A stretch of 64,000 nucleotides of DNA from contig NZ_JAEINV010000005.1 of assembly GCF_016342705.1 (NCBI RefSeq), forward strand, positions 1-64,000, read 5' to 3'. Both the position numbers and the translations under genes were made by a program. This DNA comes from Lutibacter sp. Lineage in GTDB: Bacteria; Bacteroidota; Bacteroidia; Flavobacteriales; Flavobacteriaceae. Shown here one piece after another: positions 9,501-19,800 of this stretch. The stretch's first letter is position 1. Every line of letters starts with the position of its first letter. The notes beneath the pieces were generated by a model. The model was not told the DNA's origin and did no database searches. It worked only from the letters and a program-made list of their open reading frames with translations.

Positions 9501-10842
9501 AATTACCAATGAATATATTCAACAAATTCAACAATTAATTGCTGAAGATAATGAAGATGCACTGCTAACACTGTTAGAAGAAGTGCATTATGCCGATATT
9601 GCTGAAATAATTGAAGAAATTGAATATTCTGAGGCTATTTACATCATTAAATTATTAGAAAGCGATGTAACTTCTGAAATTATTGCCGAATTAGATGAAG
9701 ATACACGTGAAAATATTTTAAAAGGACTTTCATCAAAAGAAATTGCAGAAGAATTATCAGAACTAGATACCGATGATGCTGCCGATATTATTTCTGAACT
9801 TTCCGACAAGCAAATAAAAGAGGTAATTTCTCATATTGAAGATGAGGAGCACGCCAAAGACATCATTGAACTTTTAAGGTATGATGAAGATACTGCGGGA
9901 GGTTTAATGGCAAAAGAGTTAGTGAAAGTTAACGAAAACTGGAACGTACTAACTTGTGTAAAAGAAATGCGTGCGCAAGCAGAAGAAGTTTCTCGCGTAC
10001 ATTCAATCTATGTGGTAGATGATAACAATATTTTAAAAGGTCGTTTATCATTAAAAGATTTATTAACAACCTCAACAAAAACGGCCATAAAAGATGTTTT
10101 TATTAAAAAAGTAGACTCGGTAACTGTTAATGATGATGCGGAAGATGTTGCTAAAATTATGCAAAAATACGATTTAGAAGCAATTCCGGTTGTTGATGAA
10201 TTAGGTCGTTTAGTTGGTAGAATTACTATTGATGATATTGTAGACGTAATAAAAGAAGAAGCCGAAAAAGATTACCAAATGGCCGCAGGTATTTCGCAAG
10301 ATGTAGAAGCCGATGATACCATTTGGGAATTAACAAAAGCACGGTTACCTTGGTTAATTTTAGCATTGTTTGGTGGTTTTGTAAGTGTTTCCATTTTAGG
10401 CGGATTCGCAACTGCTATGATAAAATATAAAGAGCTTTTCTTTTTTACACCATTAATTGCAGCAATGGCTGGAAATGTAGGTGTGCAATCTTCAGCAATT
10501 ATTTTACAAGGTTTAGCCAATGATAGTTTAAAAGGTTCTTGGTGGAAAAGGCTTATAAAAGAAGTTTCTTTAAGCTTATTAAATGGTTTTGTTCTTGCGG
10601 CACTTTTAATGTCAGCAGGAATGTTTTTTCTAGGTTTTGATATTAAAGTTGGACTTACCGTAGCTATTTCTTTAGTTTCCGTAATAATAATTGCCTCCAT
10701 AATTGGAACTTTTGTTCCTATAATTTTAGATAAAAGAGGAATTGATCCTGCGTTAGCTACTGGTCCTTTTATTACTACCAGTAATGATATTTGTGGGATT
10801 TTAATCTACTTTTGGATTGCCAAATTAATTTTAGGCTTCTAA
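9490..10842 (+). CDS. mgtE: MgtE-type magnesium transporter
   Basis: A 450-residue inner-membrane Mg2+ channel of the MgtE family. The domains are an acidic N-terminal helical superfamily domain (1-130), a CBS pair (about 135-255) and a five-helix membrane domain from about residue 280, which includes [16 protein letters not shown]. The acidic cytoplasmic part is where Mg2+ gates the channel in characterised homologues. The start ATG lies inside the end of rsmA. No Mg2+ riboswitch precedes it, consistent with operon transcription. Confidence 0.95.
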   Translation: MPFEITNEYIQQIQQLIAEDNEDALLTLLEEVHYADIAEIIEEIEYSEAIYIIKLLESDVTSEIIAELDEDTRENILKGLSSKEIAEELSELDTDDAADIISELSDKQIKEVISHIEDEEHAKDIIELLRYDEDTAGGLMAKELVKVNENWNVLTCVKEMRAQAEEVSRVHSIYVVDDNNILKGRLSLKDLLTTSTKTAIKDVFIKKVDSVTVNDDAEDVAKIMQKYDLEAIPVVDELGRLVGRITIDDIVDVIKEEAEKDYQMAAGISQDVEADDTIWELTKARLPWLILALFGGFVSVSILGGFATAMIKYKELFFFTPLIAAMAGNVGVQSSAIILQGLANDSLKGSWWKRLIKEVSLSLLNGFVLAALLMSAGMFFLGFDIKVGLTVAISLVSVIIIASIIGTFVPIILDKRGIDPALATGPFITTSNDICGILIYFWIAKLILGF

Positions 10843-10849
10843 ATTATTT

Positions 10850-10943
10850 GGGCATTTCACGCTGTGTCAGGCTTTTCACACTCGCTTTCTAATTGTTTTT
10901 CAACAATTAAAAGAGCTCAAACAAATGCTTCAATCCTTAATGC
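10850..10943. repeat. Palindromic intergenic repeat-like element
   Basis: This segment fills the gap between the convergent mgtE and the RNA methylase gene. It begins GGGCATTTCACGCTGTGTC and ends GCTTCAATCCTTAATGC, with short terminal inverted repeats (GCATT / AATGC). A central 8-bp hairpin, TAATTGTT-tttc-AACAATTA, lies at 10890-10909. It resembles a dispersed intergenic repeat family I recall from flavobacterial genomes, usually at gene ends. That assignment is from memory. It may also help terminate both genes. Confidence 0.5.
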
Positions 10944-10954
10944 AAAACAACCTT

Positions 10955-11485
10955 TTAAAATTGCATTTTTTTAAACAAATCCCATAAAACAACACCAACA
11001 CTCACCGAAATATTTAAAGAATGTTTGGTTCCCAATTGTGGAATTTCAACACAATAATCAGAAGCAGAAACTACTTTTTGCTGAACTCCTTTTACTTCAT
11101 TTCCAAAAACTACCGCATATTTTTTATTCAATTCAATGCTAAAATTTTGCAACATCGTACTGTTTTCGGCCTGTTCAATAGATGCAACAATAACACCCTC
11201 TTTTTTTAACTTTTCAACCAAAGCCAAGGAATCTTCCACATATTCCCAATCAACAGATTCTGTTGCTCCCAAAGCCGTTTTATGAATGTCCTTATGTGGC
11301 GGTTGCGCCGTAATTCCACAGAGGTATATTTTTTCAATTAAAAAAGCATCACTAGTTCTAAAAACCGAACCAATATTGTTTAAACTTCTAATATTATCCA
11401 ACACCACAATTAAAGGAATTTTAGTTGTTCCTTTAAATTCTTCAATAGTTGGCCTGCCTAATTCGCTATTTTTTAATTTTCTCAT
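10955..11485 (-). CDS. TrmH/SpoU-family RNA 2'-O-methyltransferase
   Basis: A 176-residue SPOUT methyltransferase predicted to methylate the ribose of a tRNA or rRNA nucleotide. Motif 1 (VLDNIRSLNNIGSVFRTSDA) is at about 29-48, motif 2 (VVFGNEVKGV) at about 125-134 and motif 3 (IPQLGTKHSLNISVSVGVVL) at the C-terminus. It lacks the N-terminal extension of TrmH or RlmB proper, so the target nucleotide cannot be assigned. It diverges from mutS. Confidence 0.9.
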   Translation of the reverse strand: MRKLKNSELGRPTIEEFKGTTKIPLIVVLDNIRSLNNIGSVFRTSDAFLIEKIYLCGITAQPPHKDIHKTALGATESVDWEYVEDSLALVEKLKKEGVIVASIEQAENSTMLQNFSIELNKKYAVVFGNEVKGVQQKVVSASDYCVEIPQLGTKHSLNISVSVGVVLWDLFKKMQF

Positions 11486-11548
11486 AAATTCGTTTATCTT
11501 TAAAACGGAATAATTAACTTCGCAAAACTAACTTAATTTCCTATAAAA

Positions 11549-14155
11549 TTGGCAGCAAAAAAAGAGAAAGTCACACCATTAATGAAACAATACAACGCAA
11601 TTAAGGTAAAATACCCTGATGCAATGTTGCTATTTAGAGTGGGCGATTTTTATGAAACTTTTGGAGAAGATGCAAAAAAGGCTTCTAAAGTTTTAGGAAT
11701 TATTTTAACAAAACGTGGCGCAGGAAGTGAAACTGAAACTGCACTAGCTGGTTTTCCGCATCACTCCTTAAACACCTATTTACCAAAATTAGTAAAAGCA
11801 GGAATGCGTGTTGCTATTTGCGATCAGCTAGAAGACCCAAAAATGACGAAAACCATTGTAAAACGTGGTGTAACGGAATTGGTAACGCCAGGTGTTGCTT
11901 TAAATGATGAAGTATTACAATCCAACACCAATAATTTTTTAGCAGCTATTCACTTTGGAAAAAAACATTTAGGAGTTTCATTTTTAGATGTATCAACAGG
12001 GGAATTTTTAACGGCACAGGGGAATACAGAATATATAGATAAGTTGTTACAGAACTTTAACCCAAGTGAGGTTTTGGTTCAAAAACAATATAAAAATAAG
12101 TTTAAAGAACTTTTTGGTGATCGCTTTTATACTTTTTATTTAGAAGATTGGATTTTTCAGGAAACCTATGCGATGGAAACCTTAACCAATCATTTTAAAG
12201 TAAAAACGTTAAAAGGTTTTGGTGTTGATGAATTAAATGAAGGAATTATTTCATCAGGTGCCGTGCTATATTATTTATCCGAAACGCAACATAATAAACT
12301 GGAACATATTTCCGTAATTAACCGTATTTCTGAAGATAATTATGTGTGGATGGATCGTTTTACCATCCGTAATTTAGAATTGTACAATTCAACTTCGGTA
12401 AATGCAGTAACGCTTTTAGATGTTATTGATAAAACCATTTCGCCAATGGGCGGACGTTTATTAAAACGCTGGCTTGCATTGCCTTTAAAAGACATTAGCA
12501 GAATAAAAAAACGACACGATATTGTAAAATATTTAATAGATAATGATGACTTTTTTGAGTTAACAACCTTTCAAATTAAACAAATTAGTGATATTGAGCG
12601 TTTGGTTTCTAAAGTTGCAACCGGAAAAGTAAATCCGCGTGAAGTTGTATTGCTTAAAAATTCCTTAAATGCTATTATTCCAATAAAAGAAGCTGCTGAA
12701 AAAAGTGATAACGAAAGTTTAAAAATAATTGGCGAACAATTACAAAACTGCAATACGCTTCGTGAAAAAATAACAAAAACTTTAAACGAAGATGCACCAG
12801 TAAATATTAACAAAGGAGATGCAATTGCCGAAGGTGTTTCAAAAGAATTGGATGATTTAAGAGCTATTTCAACCAAAGGAAAAGATTATTTAGATGCTAT
12901 GTTGGCTCGCGAAATTGAGCGTTCTGGAATTACATCATTAAAAATAGCATTTAATAATGTTTTTGGTTATTATATTGAAGTTAGAAACACACATAAAGAT
13001 AAAGTACCTGCCGATTGGATTCGCAAACAAACTTTGGTAAGTGCTGAGCGTTATATTACTGAAGAATTAAAAGAATACGAAACCAAAATTTTAGGTGCAG
13101 AAGAAAAAATTGGGAAACTTGAAAGTGAATTATTTGCAGAGTTAATCAGTAATTTAATAGATTATATTCAACCAATACAATTAAACGCACAACTTATTGC
13201 GCAAATAGATTGTTTATGTTCCTTTGCGCAAATTGCCAAACAACACAATTATGTACGTCCACAATTGGATGAAAGCACCGATTTAGAAATAAAAAATGGT
13301 CGCCATCCTGTTATTGAAAAGCAATTACCCATTGGTGAAGAATACATTGCAAATGATGTTGTTTTAAATACGCATCAACAGCAAATTATTATGATTACAG
13401 GACCGAATATGAGTGGTAAATCGGCTATTTTACGTCAAACCGCTTTAATTGTTTTATTGGCGCAAATGGGAAGTTATGTTCCTGCTCAAAATGCTCGAAT
13501 TGGAATAGTCGATAAAATTTTTACACGTGTTGGTGCCAGTGATAATATTTCTATGGGCGAATCTACTTTTATGGTAGAAATGAACGAAACTGCTAGTATT
13601 TTAAATAATATTTCGGACAGAAGTTTGGTGTTGTTAGATGAAATTGGACGCGGAACAAGCACATACGATGGAATTTCAATAGCTTGGGCAATTGCAGAAT
13701 ATTTACACGAACATCCTTCAAAAGCAAAAACATTATTTGCTACACATTACCACGAATTAAATGATATGACCAATACTTTTGATCGTATTAAAAACTTCAA
13801 CGTTTCGGTAAAAGAATTAAAAGATAAAGTTATTTTCTTACGTAAATTAGTTCCTGGAGGAAGCGAACATAGTTTTGGTATTTATGTAGCTAAACTAGCA
13901 GGAATGCCGAGTTCTGTTATTCATAGAGCAACAAAAATGCTGAAGCAATTAGAAAAAAATCATACCAATTCAGAAGTAAAAGAAACATTAAAAAATGCCG
14001 CTGAAAATGATATGCAATTAAGCTTTTTTAAGTTAGACGATCCTTTATTGGAAAATATAAAGGAAGAAATACTATCAACAAATATTGACACGCTTACACC
14101 AATTGAAGCTTTAATGAAATTGAATGAAATAAAAAGAATGTTAGTAAAGAAATAG
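11549..14155 (+). CDS. mutS: DNA mismatch repair ATPase MutS
   Basis: MutS recognises mismatched base pairs and starts repair with MutL. The protein has 868 residues, normal for the family. The mismatch-reading Phe-x-Glu motif is F34-Y35-E36 in [10 protein letters not shown]. Connector, lever and clamp domains follow. The ATPase has Walker A GPNMSGKS at about 618-625 and Walker [13 protein letters not shown] near 693. TTG at 11549 is the start that gives the family N-terminus ([15 protein letters not shown]). The first in-frame ATG would begin at Met12, within the conserved sequence. Confidence 0.97.
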   Translation: MAAKKEKVTPLMKQYNAIKVKYPDAMLLFRVGDFYETFGEDAKKASKVLGIILTKRGAGSETETALAGFPHHSLNTYLPKLVKAGMRVAICDQLEDPKMTKTIVKRGVTELVTPGVALNDEVLQSNTNNFLAAIHFGKKHLGVSFLDVSTGEFLTAQGNTEYIDKLLQNFNPSEVLVQKQYKNKFKELFGDRFYTFYLEDWIFQETYAMETLTNHFKVKTLKGFGVDELNEGIISSGAVLYYLSETQHNKLEHISVINRISEDNYVWMDRFTIRNLELYNSTSVNAVTLLDVIDKTISPMGGRLLKRWLALPLKDISRIKKRHDIVKYLIDNDDFFELTTFQIKQISDIERLVSKVATGKVNPREVVLLKNSLNAIIPIKEAAEKSDNESLKIIGEQLQNCNTLREKITKTLNEDAPVNINKGDAIAEGVSKELDDLRAISTKGKDYLDAMLAREIERSGITSLKIAFNNVFGYYIEVRNTHKDKVPADWIRKQTLVSAERYITEELKEYETKILGAEEKIGKLESELFAELISNLIDYIQPIQLNAQLIAQIDCLCSFAQIAKQHNYVRPQLDESTDLEIKNGRHPVIEKQLPIGEEYIANDVVLNTHQQQIIMITGPNMSGKSAILRQTALIVLLAQMGSYVPAQNARIGIVDKIFTRVGASDNISMGESTFMVEMNETASILNNISDRSLVLLDEIGRGTSTYDGISIAWAIAEYLHEHPSKAKTLFATHYHELNDMTNTFDRIKNFNVSVKELKDKVIFLRKLVPGGSEHSFGIYVAKLAGMPSSVIHRATKMLKQLEKNHTNSEVKETLKNAAENDMQLSFFKLDDPLLENIKEEILSTNIDTLTPIEALMKLNEIKRMLVKK

Positions 14156-14224
14156 TTATTGCTTCTAAACAAGAAGCTATTTAATACAAACTTTCTTTAA
14201 CATTTTTTTGACATATTTTTTAAT

Positions 14225-14232
14225 TACCTTTG
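14225..14232 (+). promoter_or_regulatory. -7 box (TACCTTTG) upstream of tatA
   Basis: An exact TAnnTTTG match lies 22 bases before the ATG at 14254. The nearest TTG (14208-14210) is only 14 bases upstream, a little short for a standard -33 element. The box argues against the longer TTG start at 14230, which overlaps it. Confidence 0.55.
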
Positions 14233-14253
14233 TTTATTCTAAAGTTTAAAAAC

Positions 14254-14571
14254 ATGTATTTATTTATTAGTGGTGCTGAAATATTTGTTGTTTTAATTAT
14301 CGCTGTTATGTTATTTGGCGCTGATAAACTTCCCGAAATTGCTAGAGGATTAGGGCAAGGTATGAGACAAATAAAGGATGCAACAAATGATATTAAAAGA
14401 GAAATTCAGAATAGTGCTGAAAAACATAATATTGATGTTGACCTTGCTGCAAAAGTAAGAAATGAAATTAGTAAAGTAACTGATAATGTTGAGGATATAA
14501 CACAACCCGTTAAAAAAATTAAAGACAAAATTATTGATGACATTACTGGGCCAATAAAAAGAAACTTGTAA
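14254..14571 (+). CDS. tatA: Twin-arginine translocase subunit TatA/TatE family
   Basis: A 105-residue protein with one N-terminal membrane helix, the hinge FGADKLPEIARGLGQGMR, then a long amphipathic helix and a charged tail. This is the TatA layout, the pore-forming subunit that moves folded proteins across the inner membrane. The ATG at 14254 is used because the promoter box lies immediately upstream. TatC is not in this window. A predicted Tat substrate, the flavoprotein at 47584-49323, is. The PAP2 gene follows after two bases. Confidence 0.92.
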   Translation: MYLFISGAEIFVVLIIAVMLFGADKLPEIARGLGQGMRQIKDATNDIKREIQNSAEKHNIDVDLAAKVRNEISKVTDNVEDITQPVKKIKDKIIDDITGPIKRNL

Positions 14572-14573
14572 TA

Positions 14574-15134
14574 TTGGATCTATTAAATTCGCTTATTAAT
14601 TACGACAAAGAATTACTGCTTTTTCTGCATTCAAAAGGAGCTACTCCGTGGGATGAGTTTTGGATATTTATCACCAATCCTTTATATTGGATTCCTTTAT
14701 TTTTTATATTATTTTATGTTGGTTTTAAAGCTTTTGGCTTTAAAAAAGCTATTATTATAGCAATATTTACAGCATTAAGTGCCGCTTTTTCTTTATTAAT
14801 TGTACATTTTATAAAAAATTATGTAGAACGCCTTAGACCTATAAATGACTTGAGTGTTAATGAATCTATTAGGGTATTAATTGAAGCACACGATTTTAGT
14901 TTTGTTTCTGGCCATTCTACAGTATCATTCACGGTTGCTTTTTTAACATTTTGGATATTGAAAAAACACTACAAATTTGCTTCGCTTATATTTTTATTTC
15001 CAATATTATTTGCATACAGTAGACTATATTTAGCGGCTCACTATCCATTAGATATTTTATTTGGAATGCTTTTAGGTTTTAGTATTGCATTCTGTTTTTA
15101 CAAAATATTAAATAAATTTTTCCTTAAAAATTAA
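14574..15134 (+). CDS. PAP2-family membrane phosphatase
   Basis: A 186-residue membrane phosphatase with several hydrophobic helices. The three PAP2 signatures are present: KNYVERLRP (KxxxxxxRP), FVSGHST (PSGH-like, with Val replacing Pro) and SRLYLAAHYPLD (SRxxxxxHxxxD). Such enzymes dephosphorylate undecaprenyl pyrophosphate, phosphatidate or related lipids, and the substrate here is not resolvable. It starts with TTG two bases after the tatA stop and is probably cotranscribed with it. It overlaps the convergent methyltransferase by four bases. Confidence 0.9.
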   Translation: MDLLNSLINYDKELLLFLHSKGATPWDEFWIFITNPLYWIPLFFILFYVGFKAFGFKKAIIIAIFTALSAAFSLLIVHFIKNYVERLRPINDLSVNESIRVLIEAHDFSFVSGHSTVSFTVAFLTFWILKKHYKFASLIFLFPILFAYSRLYLAAHYPLDILFGMLLGFSIAFCFYKILNKFFLKN

Positions 15135-15778
15135 ACAGTTTTTACTCTACTAATTGTTAAACCATCTCTAATTGGCAATAAAACTGTTTCAATTCTTTTA
15201 TCATTATTTAATAATTTATTGTAAGCTAATAATTCTAAAGTATCCATATCATTTGGCTTAACATCTTCAATTACTTTTCCGCTCCAAAGTACATTATCTG
15301 ATAAAATAATACCTCCTGGATTCATTTTTTCAATAATTAATTGAAAATAATTACTGTAATTCACCTTGTCAGCATCTATAAATACCAAATCAAACTTTTT
15401 ATTGATGGTTGGAATAATTTCTAACGCGTTCCCTATTTCTTGTTTAATTTGATTTTTATATTCTGAAGCATCAAAATATTTCTTGCAAATAGCTTCTAAT
15501 TCCTCATTTTTATCAATGGTAATTAGCGTTCCATCTTTTTGTAAACCTTCAGCCAAACACAATGCAGAATAACCTGTATAGGTTCCTATTTCTAATATGC
15601 TTTTAGGATTTATTATTTTTGAAATTATAGATAAAATTCTTCCTTGATAAGCACCACTTAGCATTCTTGGATTTAATACCTTCTGCCAAGTTTCTTTATT
15701 TAATTGTTGTAAAAGCAGTGGTTCATTTTGAGAATGACTTACCACGTAATCGTCTAATTTTTCAGGTAAAAATTTCAT
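15131..15778 (-). CDS. SAM-dependent O-methyltransferase (CCoAOMT-like)
   Basis: A 215-residue class I methyltransferase. SAM-binding motif I is LEIGTYTGYSALCLA at about 62-76, and FIDADK at 133-138 supplies the metal-binding Asp residues typical of the catechol/caffeoyl-CoA O-methyltransferase family. It has no signal peptide and is cytoplasmic. The substrate is unknown. The gene lies alone on the minus strand, downstream of a large inverted-repeat element. Confidence 0.9.
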   Translation of the reverse strand: MKFLPEKLDDYVVSHSQNEPLLLQQLNKETWQKVLNPRMLSGAYQGRILSIISKIINPKSILEIGTYTGYSALCLAEGLQKDGTLITIDKNEELEAICKKYFDASEYKNQIKQEIGNALEIIPTINKKFDLVFIDADKVNYSNYFQLIIEKMNPGGIILSDNVLWSGKVIEDVKPNDMDTLELLAYNKLLNNDKRIETVLLPIRDGLTISRVKTV

Positions 15779-15797
15779 TATTTTTATTTAAAAAAGT

Positions 15798-15933
15798 AAA
15801 AAGGCTATTTAAAAAGAATTGAAAACCATCATTCTGAACTTAATTCTTATAATCAACATACAAATAATCAACAATTATAAGTACCTCAACAAGGAAAGGT
15901 TGATGAAAATTTCACTTTTTAAATAGCCTTTTT
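15798..15933. repeat. 136-bp element bounded by 19-bp perfect inverted repeats
   Basis: Left arm 15798-15816 (AAAAAGGCTATTTAAAAAG) is the exact reverse complement of right arm 15915-15933. The 98-base interior holds two more hairpins: CTTATAAT / ATTATAAG at 15846-15853 and 15874-15881, and TCAAC / GTTGA at 15886-15890 and 15899-15903. Both outer ends lead into T-rich runs on one strand or the other. It may be a structured RNA, a bidirectional terminator or a miniature transposable element. No flanking target duplication is clear. Confidence 0.6.
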
Positions 15934-15946
15934 TATATTATTATAT

Positions 15947-16195
15947 TTAAATTTTTGTTTTCAATTCCTGCTCCATTTGCTTCTTTTCCTGCTCACACAA
16001 ACACATTTTTTGCTTATTTAAATCGGTTTTATGTTTTTCAATACATTTAGTAATTATTCCATTTTGTTTGGAATAAAGACCGCATTTTTTACATAAAATT
16101 AAATGAATATTTAGTTTTATAATTTCCCAAAAAGATGCCTGCTTATATTGGCTTTTATCACAAATTGTGGTTGCTTCGTTACACGTTAATTTCAT
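15947..16195 (-). CDS. Small ZAS-type zinc-binding protein, candidate anti-sigma factor
   Basis: An 82-residue protein encoded 11 bases downstream of the ECF sigma gene. It contains HLILCKKC at about 31-38, an exact Hx3Cx2C match to the ZAS zinc signature of anti-sigma factors, plus further Cys at about 5 and 12 and a CLC near the end. It has no membrane helix, so any anti-sigma action would be in the cytosol. The last third is highly charged. The context and motif support an anti-sigma or sigma-partner role, but this is an inference. Confidence 0.7.
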   Translation of the reverse strand: MKLTCNEATTICDKSQYKQASFWEIIKLNIHLILCKKCGLYSKQNGIITKCIEKHKTDLNKQKMCLCEQEKKQMEQELKTKI

Positions 16196-16206
16196 TTGTA
16201 CTTTCT

Positions 16207-16773
16207 TTAATTTTTAAACCAATTATCTTCCATACATTTTCTGAGTTGTGTTCTGGCTCTGTGAATTATTACCCAAAGATTTGACGAAGTAATTTCTAAC
16301 TCCTTACAAATATCATCTGTTTCAAGCTGTTCAATAGTTTTCATTCTAAATACCATTGCATATTTTTCTGGTAAGCCATTTATACATTTTTCCAATACAA
16401 CACTTAACTCTTCATTCTCAATGTTTTTTTCTATTTCATTATTCCAAGATGATGGAACTCGCTCTTCAATCCAATCACCTTCTCTTTCGCCATCAGCATA
16501 AAAATTCATTTTAACTTCAGCTTTTCCTTTTGTTGAATTTATTTTTCGATAATAATCAATAATTTTTCTTTTTAAAATAGCAACCAACCAAGTTCTTTCG
16601 CTTGCCAACCCTTGAAAGTTATCCATCGCTTTTAACCCCGCAAAAAAAGTATCTTGTACTAAATCTTTTGCTAAATCATGATTGTTTATTCTACCTATAG
16701 TAAAATTGTACAAATAATCGGCGTGAAGTTTCACCCATTTATCAGGGCTCAATTGGTGTTTTTCTTTTGACAT
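16207..16773 (-). CDS. ECF-type RNA polymerase sigma-70 factor
   Basis: A 188-residue sigma factor with region 2 (YNFTIGRINNHDLAKDLVQDTFFAGLKAM, about 22-52) and region 4 (GLPEKYAMVFRMK...ELEITSSNLWVIIHRARTQLRKC, about 134-182). It would direct RNA polymerase to a small stress or envelope regulon. It forms a pair with the downstream ZAS-type protein, 11 bases away. The hybrid kinase upstream is on the same strand with a 68-base gap, but a functional link is not shown. Confidence 0.92.
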   Translation of the reverse strand: MSKEKHQLSPDKWVKLHADYLYNFTIGRINNHDLAKDLVQDTFFAGLKAMDNFQGLASERTWLVAILKRKIIDYYRKINSTKGKAEVKMNFYADGEREGDWIEERVPSSWNNEIEKNIENEELSVVLEKCINGLPEKYAMVFRMKTIEQLETDDICKELEITSSNLWVIIHRARTQLRKCMEDNWFKN

Positions 16774-16841
16774 TCGTTAATATTACTTTTGTCTTAATTT
16801 ATTTAGAGTTATTATAATTTATAGATTGAACTATTTATTAA

Positions 16842-19800
16842 TTATAATTTTGATGCGTAAGTGCTTAAAAGTGCAAATAATTTTTTTCTGTCTATTGGTT
16901 TAGATAAATACTCATCAAATCCGTTTTTTAAGGCCGTTTCTTTATCTGATTCCATTGCAAAAGCAGAAAGTGCGATAATTGGTATATTTGGATTGAATTT
17001 TTTTATTTCATGCATAGCTTCAATACCATTCATAATTGGCATTTTTATGTCCATAAAAATCAGCCCAATATCTTTATTAGATTTTGCCAAATCAACAGCT
17101 TCCTGACCATTAAATGCCTCAAGAATATTTATTTTTGAGTTAGAAAAAAGCTCATTCATATAAAGCATATTATATTCCTCATCCTCTGCTATTAGAATTG
17201 TAAGTTCCATATTTTCGATTGGTATTTGTGTGGTTTTTTGTTCTACAACTGATATTATTGGCTTTGCCTTAGATTTTAAATAAGGAATTGTAAAATAAAT
17301 TGATGTTCCTTTTTTGTTAGAGTCTATCCAAATTTGTCCACCAAATAATTCAACAAATTTTTTAGATATCGCTAAACCTAATCCTGTCCCTTTACTTTGT
17401 TTACTTAAATTTAAGTTTGCTTGCATAAATCTGTCAAAAATTACAGAATGCAATTCTTTATCTATACCAACTCCAGTATCTTTTACATAAAACAATAAAG
17501 TTTCATTATCTTTTAATTCATATCCAAATTCAACACCACCTTCTTCCGTAAATTTAAAAGAATTTGACAATAAATTTGTTAATATTTGATTCAATTTTGG
17601 ACCATCTATTTCAATAAAACTTTTTGCACTATCTAAACCTTTGCTAACTTTTAAATTTAAGTTATGATCCTTTGCAATTTGCTTGTAAAACTCATGTAAA
17701 TCATCAATTAAATGGTTAATATTTGTACTTTGATAATTTAATTTTACTACACCTGCCTCAATTTTAGAAATATCTAATATATCATTTACAATAGCAAGTA
17801 ACCGCTTACTACTATTTACTACTATATTAGCATATTTTTTTCTATCAAAATTTGATAACTCCGGATTTAAAAATAATTCTGAAAACCCAATAATACCATT
17901 CATTGGTGTTCTAATTTCATGACTCATATTGGCTAAAAAAGAAGATTTCAGCTTATCAGATTCTTGGGCCTTTATCAATGCTTTTTTAAGTTCGTCTTCA
18001 CTGTTTTTTCTTTGTATAGTTATACTTATTTGATCAGCAACAAATTCCAGTAATTGTAAATCATCTTGATGGTATGCATTAATATTACTGTAACTTTGAA
18101 CAGCTATAGCGCCAATAATTTTATCTTGAATTTTTAGAGGTACTCCAACCCAAATTTCGGCTTCCTCACCCACTAAATCTACTATTCCAAGATCTATAAG
18201 TTGTTTATGTTGTTGGTTAGAAACCATTAACGGTTTTCCAGATTTTATTACATAACCTGTTAAACTTTTTTCAGCAGGAAACTCAATTAAGTCTTCCTTT
18301 TCATCAACCATTACTGGCATTTTTATCATATCTGTACTTTCTTCATAAAGCGCTATATAAAAATTGCTAGTGTCAATAATTTTATGAAGTTCTTCTTTAA
18401 TAAATAAACTAAATTCATTAAAATCATCTATTGCAGATGCTCCTTTGGAAATATTATATAATACATTTTCAAGTTCCTCTTTCTTTACTCTATCTGAAAT
18501 ATCTATTACTACGGCATGTATAGTTGTTGAATTATCAATATCTTCTATTTTTGTTAAGGTTACTTCCGCCGGAAAAACCTCACCGTTTTTACGTTTATGA
18601 TACCATTTAAATCTATTAAAACCTTTTTCAACGGCTATACTTATTACTTTTTCAGCTTTAATAAATGAGTTTCTTTCGTCCTTTTGAAATTCAGGCGATA
18701 GTTCTGATGGATGTAACTTTAATAAATCTTCTTTATTTTTAAAACCAAACATTTTTAAGGTTGCCTCATTACAATCTGAAAATAATCCGTTTTTAAGCAC
18801 CATTACGGAGTCTACTGATTTTTCAAAAATATCTTTATACTTTTTTTCAGACTTTTCAAGAAGTTTTTTAGCTTTTACCCGCTCTGTAATGTCATCAACC
18901 ATACAGGCAACTCCAATTGTGTTGTTTTTAGCATCTTTAAGAGTAACGCTATACCAATCGCAAGTTATTATTTTACCGCTTTTTGTAATATTTTGGTTTG
19001 TATGCCTGAATCTATCACTTTCAATTAATGAGGTTTCTCTTATAGTTTTCATTTCATTTAACAAATGCGGTGGCGTTAGTAAATCTTTATTAGATTTCCC
19101 TTTTACCTCTGCTGAAGAATATCCAAAAATACGTTCTGCTGCATCATTCCATTCAATAATATTAAAATCTAAATCCCAAATTATGGATGCCAAAGGAGTA
19201 TTATTGAATAAGTGTTTTAATCGTTGACTACTTTCAAAAAGTAATTCTTCAGTTTTTTTTCGTTCAGTAACATCTTCGGCTAAAGATGCAATACCTGTAA
19301 TATTACCATAAGAGTCTTTTAGTGTTACATTATACCAATCGCAAATAATTATTTTACCGTTTTTGGTTTTATTTTTATTGGTACTTCTATAACCTCCTTT
19401 GTCATTTATTAAATTTTCCCAAATAGCTTCTACTTTGGTAAATGTGTCTTTTAATAACAATAACTCATTCACATGCTTTCCAATTGCTTCAGCTGCTGTA
19501 TAGCCAAATATTCTCTCCGCAGATGAATTCCACTCTAAAACATTAAAATTATAATCCCAAATTATAGATGCTAATGGAGTATTATTAAATTGCTCTTTTA
19601 ATTGTTGGTTACTTTTAAAAAATAAATCTTCGGTGTTTTTTTGCTCCGTATAATCTTCAACTATCCCTTGAATATGAGTTATTTCATTCTGTTCATTTCT
19701 AATAACATCAATATTAGGTTTAATCCACTTTATAGTTTTATCTTTTGTATAAACTCTAAAAGGTTTAGGCTTTATAGTTATTAAATTACTTTTTATTAGT

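Noticed and set aside
10226-10700. Minus-strand frames inside mgtE
   Set aside because: Antisense shadows of a well-supported transporter gene, with no start context or domain.
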